From: Bacteroidales bacterium
GTDB lineage: Bacteria; Bacteroidota; Bacteroidia; Bacteroidales; Paludibacteraceae
Assembly: GCA_900766775.1 (NCBI GenBank)
Contig: CAAFXN010000235.1
Coordinates: forward strand, 1-5,605
DNA: 5,605 nt
Reading direction: 5' to 3'
Shown piece after piece: positions 1-4,568 of the stretch; positions within the stretch are counted from its first letter, which is position 1; the number at the start of each line of letters is the position of its first letter. The position numbers and the translations under genes are program-made. The notes beneath the pieces are model-generated. The model did no database searches. It was given only the letters and a program-made list of their open reading frames with translations, and was not told where the DNA came from.

Positions 1-1552
1 CCATGTCGATACCGTAGTAATCGGGGTAACGAATCTGCGGCGCACTCGATACCAGCACCATCTTCTTCGGCTGCAGGCGGTCGAGGATACGGATGACACT
101 CTCCCTCAGCGTCGTCCCCCGCACAATGCTGTCGTCTATCACCACGAGGTAGTCCTCTTTCGGCACGAGGCTACCGTAGGTGATGTCATACACGTGCGCG
201 GCAAGGTCGTTGCGGCTGTTGCTCTCGGTGATGAACGTGCGCAATTTGATGTCTTTCCATGCCACTTTTTCCCGCCGCACGATGCCCGGGATATTATGCT
301 CGCGCATGTAGTAGTCAAACGCCTCCGTCATGCCGTAGAACGCCACCTCCGCCGTGTTCGGGATGAAAGAGAACACCGTGTGTTGCACGTCGCCGTCCAC
401 GGCTCTGAGGATGTTCGGCAGCAGTTGCGCCCCCAGCATCTTCCTCTCCTTATATATAGTAGCATCCGACCCCCGCGAGAAATAAATCCGCTCAAAGGCG
501 CAGGCTTGATTCTCTTTCGCGGTGATTATCTGCTCTGTCCGCACGTCGCCGGCTTGGTTGATGAGCAACGCCTCACCGGGCTTCAACTCCCGCACCGCCT
601 CTATCGGCAGGTCAAACGCCGTCTGTATCACGGGGCGCTCGCTCGCCAGCACCACCACTTCCTCGTCCGCGTAGTAGAATGCCGGTCGGATGCCCCACGG
701 GTCGCGCATGCTGAACATCTCCCCGCTGCCGGTAACGCCGCAAATCACATACCCGCCGTCCCACAGCCTGCTGCTCTCCCGCAGCACGTTGGCGAGGTTG
801 ATATGCTGCTCTATGTATTCCGTTATCGCCAGCCCGCGCAGTCCTTTGGCGGCGGCTTCCGCATAGCAACGCTCCGACTCACGGTCGAGCCTGTGTCCCA
901 TCTGCTCCAAGAGGATATAGGTGTCTGCCAACACACGCGGGTGTTGCCCCACTGACGTCAACTCGCGGAATATATCATCCACGTTGGTCATGTTGAAGTT
1001 CCCGCAGAGACAGAGGTTACGCGCCCGCCAGTTGTTGCGCCGCAGAAAGGGGTGCACGTACTGCAAACCGCTCTTACCCGTGGTCGAATACCTCAGATGC
1101 CCCATATACAACTCCCCCGCCCATGGCATCCGCAGAACCGCCTCATCCACAGCCGTTTGTCCTTCGCCAGATAGACTCTCCCCACTTTGAATAGTCGAAG
1201 GTGTTTTTTCTACTCCCTCCCTCGCGGGGTCCCCGAAAAATCTCTGATTTTTGGGGTGCTCTCGTAGGGGGAGTTGGAGGGGGTCAAAATCTCGGTGTGC
1301 TTTATCAAATATCTCCGTTATCGCCCCGCTGCCCAAGGCGCGTTCGCGGAACATATACTCTTCCCCCGCGGCGGCGTGCATCTTCACGCAAGCCATGCCG
1401 GCACCTTCTTGCCCGCGGTTGTGTTGCTTCTCCATCAGCAGATACAGCTTGTTCAAGCCATACTGCCATGTTCCGTACTTCTCCTGATAATAATGCAGGG
1501 GTTTGCGCAGGCGAATCATCGCCACACCGCACTCATGTCTAAGTGGTTCCAT
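1..1552 (-). CDS. purF: Amidophosphoribosyltransferase (PurF-type), 3' end outside window
   Basis: PurF-family enzymes use glutamine to convert PRPP to 5-phosphoribosylamine, the first step of de novo purine synthesis in the cytoplasm. Reading leftward from the ATG at 1552, 517 codons are open to the window edge. The start MEPLRHECGVAMIRL places the glutaminase nucleophile at Cys8, implying a seven-residue propeptide. GHLRYSTTGKSG (151-162) and CGNFNMTN (183-190) are class II glutaminase motifs. RDPWGIRP (283-290) marks the link to the transferase domain, and VVIDDSIVRGTT (470-481) is the PRPP-binding motif. From memory, Bacteroidales homologues of this long type have about 630 residues, so roughly 110 are missing here. 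Residues about 90-125 look like an extra insertion in the glutaminase domain (see the repeat at 1178-1285). Many Bacteroidales carry a second, shorter PurF, so this copy could be a paralogue with a different role. Family is certain; exact role less so. Confidence 0.93.
   Translation of the reverse strand, partial: MEPLRHECGVAMIRLRKPLHYYQEKYGTWQYGLNKLYLLMEKQHNRGQEGAGMACVKMHAAAGEEYMFRERALGSGAITEIFDKAHRDFDPLQLPLREHPKNQRFFGDPAREGVEKTPSTIQSGESLSGEGQTAVDEAVLRMPWAGELYMGHLRYSTTGKSGLQYVHPFLRRNNWRARNLCLCGNFNMTNVDDIFRELTSVGQHPRVLADTYILLEQMGHRLDRESERCYAEAAAKGLRGLAITEYIEQHINLANVLRESSRLWDGGYVICGVTGSGEMFSMRDPWGIRPAFYYADEEVVVLASERPVIQTAFDLPIEAVRELKPGEALLINQAGDVRTEQIITAKENQACAFERIYFSRGSDATIYKERKMLGAQLLPNILRAVDGDVQHTVFSFIPNTAEVAFYGMTEAFDYYMREHNIPGIVRREKVAWKDIKLRTFITESNSRNDLAAHVYDITYGSLVPKEDYLVVIDDSIVRGTTLRESVIRILDRLQPKKMVLVSSAPQIRYPDYYGIDM
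1178..1285 (-). repeat. In-frame palindromic element within purF
   Basis: The core hairpin is CCCCGAAAAATC (1231-1242) against GATTTTTGGGG (1246-1256), with a TCT loop and one bulged G, giving 11 base pairs. It is flanked by C-rich (from 1212) and G-rich (to 1283) arms that pair imperfectly. The element is read through in purF and encodes roughly residues 90-114 (DPLQLPLREHPKNQRFFGDP and the next five residues). From memory, homologues go from the ITEIF region to a segment like LSGEG..PWAGE with about 35 fewer residues, so the insertion may extend to about residue 125 (position 1178). The hairpin is seen directly. The insertion boundaries and status as a mobile repeat are inferred. Confidence 0.6.
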
Positions 1553-1577
1553 AAAGTCTTTTTGTACCTTAACTTGT

Positions 1578-1608
1578 AAATCGTAATCACAAATCGTAAA
1601 TCGTGATT
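1578..1608. repeat. AAATCGT direct repeats and small hairpin in purF leader
   Basis: The word AAATCGTA occurs at 1578 and 1591, and AAATCGTG overlaps at 1598. AATCAC (1585-1590) and GTGATT (1603-1608) form a 6-bp stem around the central copies. The cluster lies in the predicted 5' untranslated leader of purF, between its promoter and the start codon. Function is unknown. It may be a low-complexity insertion rather than a regulator. Confidence 0.5.
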
Positions 1609-1638
1609 TTGTAATTCGTCGATATACTTTACGGGCTG

Positions 1639-1670
1639 CAAAATTACAACTTTTTTCGCAAATACGCAAG
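1639..1670 (-). promoter_or_regulatory. Predicted purF promoter, Bacteroidota type
   Basis: On the minus strand, CTTG (1670-1667) is followed after 20 bp by TAATTTTG (1646-1639), which fits the Bacteroidota housekeeping consensus of a -33 TTG and a -7 TAnnTTTG. Transcription would start near 1634 and leave a leader of about 80 nt before the ATG at 1552. A second TTTG lies inside the spacer but is too close to the -7 box. No PurR-type operator or riboswitch was recognised. Confidence 0.6.
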
Positions 1671-1757
1671 CCTTCCGCACATTTTTGATAATAAATGCGA
1701 ATTATTTACTAACATGCGTCTTTTCGCTCAAATCCTAATCTTTGTGTCCATCGTAAA

Positions 1758-1812
1758 AATCTTAGGTGATTCATAGGTGATTATTAGGTTATTATTAGGC
1801 TATTATTAGGTT
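1758..1812. repeat. 11-bp tandem repeat, five units
   Basis: Five consecutive 11-bp units read AATCTTAGGTG, ATTCATAGGTG, ATTATTAGGTT, ATTATTAGGCT and ATTATTAGGTT. The three right-hand units are nearly identical and the two on the left are diverged. The period is close to one helical turn, so the TAGG core would face the same side of the DNA in each unit. It ends directly before the hairpin array. No coding potential. Confidence 0.8.
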
Positions 1813-1825
1813 ATCCTCCATGTAA

Positions 1826-2026
1826 GCCCCAAAGGGGCGACATAAAACAGCGTAGGGTGCAACCCTACGAATACGAGGTCCCCCCTCCTAGCAAGCCGAG
1901 ATTTATCCCGACCTGTCGGGACGGGGCGACATAAAACAGCGTAGGGTGCAACCCTACGAATACGAGGTCCTCCCCCCTCCATGCAAGCCGAGATTTATCC
2001 CGACCTGTCGGGACGGGGCGACATAA
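1826..2026. repeat. REP-like hairpin array, 89/92-bp tandem modules
   Basis: A module beginning GGGGCGACATAAAACAGC is present in full at 1834 and 1923, and its first 12 bases recur at 2015, giving periods of 89 and 92 bp. Each full module holds the hairpin CGTAGGGTGCAACCCTACG (8-bp stem, GCA loop; 1851-1869 and 1940-1958) and the hairpin TCCCGACCTGTCGGGA (1906-1921 and 1998-2013). The 3-bp period difference lies in a C-rich spacer. The left edge carries a smaller hairpin, GCCCCAAAGGGGC (1826-1838), where the later junctions carry the TCCCGAC hairpin. Multiple strong hairpins between divergent genes resemble REP/BIME-type interspersed repeats. No transposase is present in the window. Confidence 0.8.
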
Positions 2027-2077
2027 CTCAAACTTGAATCGCAGTGTCAACATGTATATCATTGCCCAAATTAATGA

Positions 2078-2096
2078 ATAATTACACGTTAATTAT
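2078..2096. repeat. AT-rich 7-bp inverted repeat
   Basis: ATAATTA (2078-2084) and TAATTAT (2090-2096) are perfect inverted repeats around CACGT. In such AT-rich DNA this could be chance. It could equally be a small operator for the rightward operon. Confidence 0.3.
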
Positions 2097-2157
2097 ATGT
2101 TAAAGAAAAAATTTTTGTTGAATAAAAACATCTGTGGCCGTTTATGTGTATGAACCC

Positions 2158-2220
2158 TATTCCAAAAAATCGCGTAAATTTTGGACTGAAAGTCCATAAA
2201 TTCACGTAAATTTTGGAATA
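2158..2220. repeat. 63-bp imperfect palindrome abutting the flippase promoter
   Basis: Two 30-base arms pair around a GAA loop at 2188-2190. The outer ten bases are perfect (TATTCCAAAA with TTTTGGAATA) and the inner GGACT/AGTCC is perfect, while the middle of the arms is diverged. By hand count 21 of 30 positions pair. The direct repeat CRCGTAAATTTTGGA occurs at 2171 and 2203. The structure ends 3 bp before the -33 element, so it may be a regulator-binding site or an interspersed palindrome. Confidence 0.7.
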
Positions 2221-2223
2221 ACT

Positions 2224-2255
2224 CTTGTGTATGTCAAAAAAAAACACTACCTTTG
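2224..2255 (+). promoter_or_regulatory. Predicted promoter of the flippase operon, with an A9 spacer tract
   Basis: CTTG (2224-2227) and TACCTTTG (2248-2255) are separated by 20 bp and match the Bacteroidota -33/-7 consensus. Transcription would begin near 2262, about 26 nt before the GTG start. The spacer contains nine consecutive A residues (2236-2244). The promoter is not flanked by long inverted repeats of the kind that mark invertible Bacteroides capsule promoters. Confidence 0.7.
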
Positions 2256-2287
2256 CGCGCTGAATTGTTAGGCACTATTCTAATCAC

Positions 2288-3661
2288 GTGAATCTTATAG
2301 ACAAAATACTAACCCGCATGCACCTGAGCGAGACCAAGCAGAAGGTCGTTCGCAATCTCTTCTGGGCGGTTACGGGCAAGGTCGTTACCCTATTGGGTAG
2401 CCTGTTGGTAGGTATCTTCGTGGCGCGCTACCTCGGTCCTGAGCAGTACGGACTGATGAACTATGTGGTCAGTTTCGTAGCCCTTTTCCAGGTCTTCGCC
2501 TCTTTCGGATTGGATAATATCGAGATTCGCGAGGAGTCCAAGTGCAAGGGTACGGGCGAGAAGGGTAGAGTACCCGGCACAGAGGCGAACACCATCCTCG
2601 GCACGGCGTTCGGATTGAGGCTTATCTTTGCCGGCATCACCATGTTGCTCGTTATCCTCACAGCATGGCTTTTCGAGGCAGACACTTTCACCAAGTGGAT
2701 GATCACGCTCTATTCGCTGAGCATGATCATGAACACTTTCGGGGTCATCCGCAACTATTTCACTTCTATTGTCTGGAACGAGTATATCGTCAAAACGGAG
2801 ATTAGCCGTACCATAGTCGGCGCGTTAATCAAGGTCGCTTTACTGTTCCTCCATGCCCCTTTGGCATGGTTCATCGCTGCCTCCCTCTTCGATACCGTCC
2901 TCATCGCCGGCGGCTACCTTCTCTCTTACCGTAAGAAAATCGCCTCTCCCCGCCTCTGGACCTTCGACCTCCCCACCGCCAAATACCTAATCAAAGAATC
3001 TGTTCCTGTTTTGTTGTCTGGGGCTGCTGTGGTTTTTTATCAGCGTATAGACCAACTGATGATTGGTAATATGATAGACAATGAATCTGTCAGTTATTAT
3101 TCAGTGGCTGGAAGTTTTATTGCAATTTTGGGTTTTATACCAGGTGTGCTGTCACAAACTATCACCCCTATATTGGTCCAATTATTTGGTAGTGATAAGG
3201 AACAATATAAACAAAAGGCTCAATTGTTTATGAATGTAACCATTTGGCTGTGTGTGTTGATGTGTATTGCAGTATGTTTATGTGCTTACCCCTTAATTCG
3301 TTATACGTACGGGATACAATACTTGCCTGCGGTGCCGATTTTGCAAGTGGCTGTATTTAGAGAAATCTTTTTAGCACAAGCGCAGGTTACGGGTAGTTTG
3401 ATTTTGTCAGAGCATATCCAGAAACCCGTTGCATGGAGGAATATCATTGGTTGCGTTGTGTGTATAGGACTAAATTTATTATTGATTCCTCGCTTTGGGG
3501 TGATGGGTGCTGCTATAGTTAGTATCGTAACCGCGCTCTTCACGGGCTGGATTTCACATTTGATAATTCCGACCTATCGACACATTTTTAGAATGCAATG
3601 TCGTTGTTTCTTAATAGGTTGGAAAGATATTGTACATTTGAAGAGTATATTGAAACCATAA
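2288..3661 (+). CDS. Wzx-type polysaccharide flippase (MOP superfamily), apparently chimeric
   Basis: This is an integral inner-membrane protein of 457 residues, the usual size for O-antigen/capsule repeat-unit flippases, which move undecaprenyl-linked glycans to the periplasm. The N-terminus (LFWAVTGKVVTLLGSLLVGI, then VARYLGPEQYGLMNYV) is typical of the family. Hydrophobic segments recur along the whole length, with a polar loop at residues about 76-100. A second lobe begins near LIKESVPVLLSG (234-245), followed by YQRIDQLMIGNMID. GTG at 2288 is chosen because an in-frame stop lies at 2261 and the predicted transcript starts near 2262. The ATG at 2318 (MHLSETKQ) is an alternative. No strong ribosome binding site is visible. 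Sampled 60-base lines before codon ~237 are 53-58% GC with C-ending codons; after it they are 27-43% GC with T/A-ending codons, suggesting recombination. It is first in the operon. Substrate cannot be deduced. Confidence 0.9.
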   Translation: MNLIDKILTRMHLSETKQKVVRNLFWAVTGKVVTLLGSLLVGIFVARYLGPEQYGLMNYVVSFVALFQVFASFGLDNIEIREESKCKGTGEKGRVPGTEANTILGTAFGLRLIFAGITMLLVILTAWLFEADTFTKWMITLYSLSMIMNTFGVIRNYFTSIVWNEYIVKTEISRTIVGALIKVALLFLHAPLAWFIAASLFDTVLIAGGYLLSYRKKIASPRLWTFDLPTAKYLIKESVPVLLSGAAVVFYQRIDQLMIGNMIDNESVSYYSVAGSFIAILGFIPGVLSQTITPILVQLFGSDKEQYKQKAQLFMNVTIWLCVLMCIAVCLCAYPLIRYTYGIQYLPAVPILQVAVFREIFLAQAQVTGSLILSEHIQKPVAWRNIIGCVVCIGLNLLLIPRFGVMGAAIVSIVTALFTGWISHLIIPTYRHIFRMQCRCFLIGWKDIVHLKSILKP

Positions 3662-3666
3662 TAAAT

Positions 3667-4533
3667 ATGAGTTGGAAAAATCAATTGATACATGTGCTTT
3701 CTCGCCTCTTACATGGTGAGCCCCCTGTAATCAAGGCACAGGTTGTTACACTTGCACCGAATCACTTGCTCAAAGGGAGGTGCGCATTGATAACGGGAGG
3801 AACGAGTGGAATAGGTTTTGCAATTGCGAGAGCGTTCTTAGATGCAGGGGCGACAGTTGTTATTACGGGGCGGTCTCAGCAACGTATAGATAGTGCGTTA
3901 TTACAATTAAATGCTCAAGGTAGGGCTTTTGGATATGTTTTGGATAATACGAATGTTTCGTCTTTCGCTGTCGCTTTAGATGAAATAGTTGCGTTAATAT
4001 CCCGGACGGCACAGAAAATTGATATTTTAGTCAATAATGCAGGGATTGGTAAAGGAGCGGCTATGCCTAATACCAAAGAAGAAGATTGGGATGCAACGAT
4101 TGATACGAACTTGAAGGGAACATATTTTTTATCTCAAGAGTTTGGTAAATATCTAAAAGAGAACAACATAAAAGGTAACATATTGAACATTGCTTCGTCA
4201 AGTAGTTTGCGCTTTGGTAATACCCCTTACGTGATTTCTAAATGGGGTATTCGTAGCATGACGCTGGGCTTGGCAAAAGCATTGGCTCCTTATGGTATTA
4301 CGGTAAATGCCGTAGCACCGGGACCTACTGCTACTCCGATGTTGAATAAATCTGCTGATGATAACATTGAGAAATCTTCATCGCCAATGGGAAGATGGAT
4401 CCTTCCCGAGGAAATAGCGAATGCTGCTGTCTTTATGGTGAGTGACATGGGACGTGCTTCTGTGGGAGATACACTATTTATGACAGGAGGAGCCGGACTC
4501 TTGACCCAAGATGATGTGCCTTACAATTTTTAA
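3667..4533 (+). CDS. Short-chain dehydrogenase/reductase (SDR), classical type
   Basis: An NAD(P)-dependent oxidoreductase of 288 residues with a Rossmann fold. Visible motifs, numbered from the ATG at 3667, are TGGTSGIG (43-50) for the dinucleotide, TGR at 67-69, NNAG (123-126), the catalytic Asn148, a serine cluster (177-180) and YVISK with Tyr188 and Lys192. PGPTATPM follows the active site. An Arg at 69 after the second strand suggests NADP(H) preference, an inference. The first 35 or so residues (MSWKNQLIHVLSRLLHG...) extend ahead of the Rossmann core. An earlier in-frame ATG at 3598 lies inside the flippase gene; the start at 3667, 5 bp after the flippase stop, fits a tight operon better. 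Low GC matches the downstream gene and the 3' half of the flippase. It may reduce a sugar intermediate or the product of the adjacent TPP enzyme. The substrate is unknown. Confidence 0.9.
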   Translation: MSWKNQLIHVLSRLLHGEPPVIKAQVVTLAPNHLLKGRCALITGGTSGIGFAIARAFLDAGATVVITGRSQQRIDSALLQLNAQGRAFGYVLDNTNVSSFAVALDEIVALISRTAQKIDILVNNAGIGKGAAMPNTKEEDWDATIDTNLKGTYFLSQEFGKYLKENNIKGNILNIASSSSLRFGNTPYVISKWGIRSMTLGLAKALAPYGITVNAVAPGPTATPMLNKSADDNIEKSSSPMGRWILPEEIANAAVFMVSDMGRASVGDTLFMTGGAGLLTQDDVPYNF

Positions 4534-4568
4534 CTCTATTACACCTATCCGAAAATACTGCTATTGTT

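Larger units (their letters stand above)
1553..2287. other. Divergent intergenic region rich in repeats
   Basis: This 735-bp stretch separates the divergently transcribed purF and flippase genes. I see no gene in it. It holds the purF leader and promoter, an 11-bp tandem repeat, a REP-like hairpin array, an AT-rich stretch (about 2027-2157), a 63-bp palindrome and the flippase promoter, each listed separately. The only longish reading frame, on the minus strand at 1865-2062, is the translation of the hairpin array and is not a plausible gene. Confidence 0.85.

Noticed and set aside
194..955. 253-codon open frame on the plus strand
   Set aside because: It is antisense to purF, whose minus-strand frame is confirmed by motifs along its whole length. 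The His/Arg-rich translation is typical of a shadow of GC-rich coding DNA.
1212..1283. Rho-independent terminator within purF
   Set aside because: The hairpin is not followed by a T-run in either direction, and it lies inside an intact reading frame.
1201..1579. Several overlapping plus-strand open frames of 78-113 codons
   Set aside because: They lie opposite the first codons of purF, including MEPLRHECGV and the insertion, and show no family features.
1733..1745. TAATCTTTG as another rightward -7 element
   Set aside because: It has three rather than two bases between TA and TTTG, and no TTG at the proper distance upstream.
1834..2026. CRISPR array
   Set aside because: The repeating unit is about 90 bp and nearly identical throughout. 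There are no short repeats separated by unique spacers, and no cas gene is present.
1865..2062. 65-codon minus-strand frame with an internally repeated segment (GLHPTLFYVAPSRQVGIN type)
   Set aside because: The repeated peptide is only the translation of the two hairpin modules. No promoter or other coding evidence is seen.
2158..2287. Invertible promoter of Bacteroides capsule type
   Set aside because: The only long inverted repeat lies wholly upstream of the promoter. I found no inverted partner downstream of the -7 element.
3598..3666. Upstream in-frame ATG giving a 311-residue SDR
   Set aside because: It would overlap the flippase by 64 bp, and the 23 extra residues do not look like a known SDR extension. 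ATG 3667 lies 5 bp after the flippase stop.
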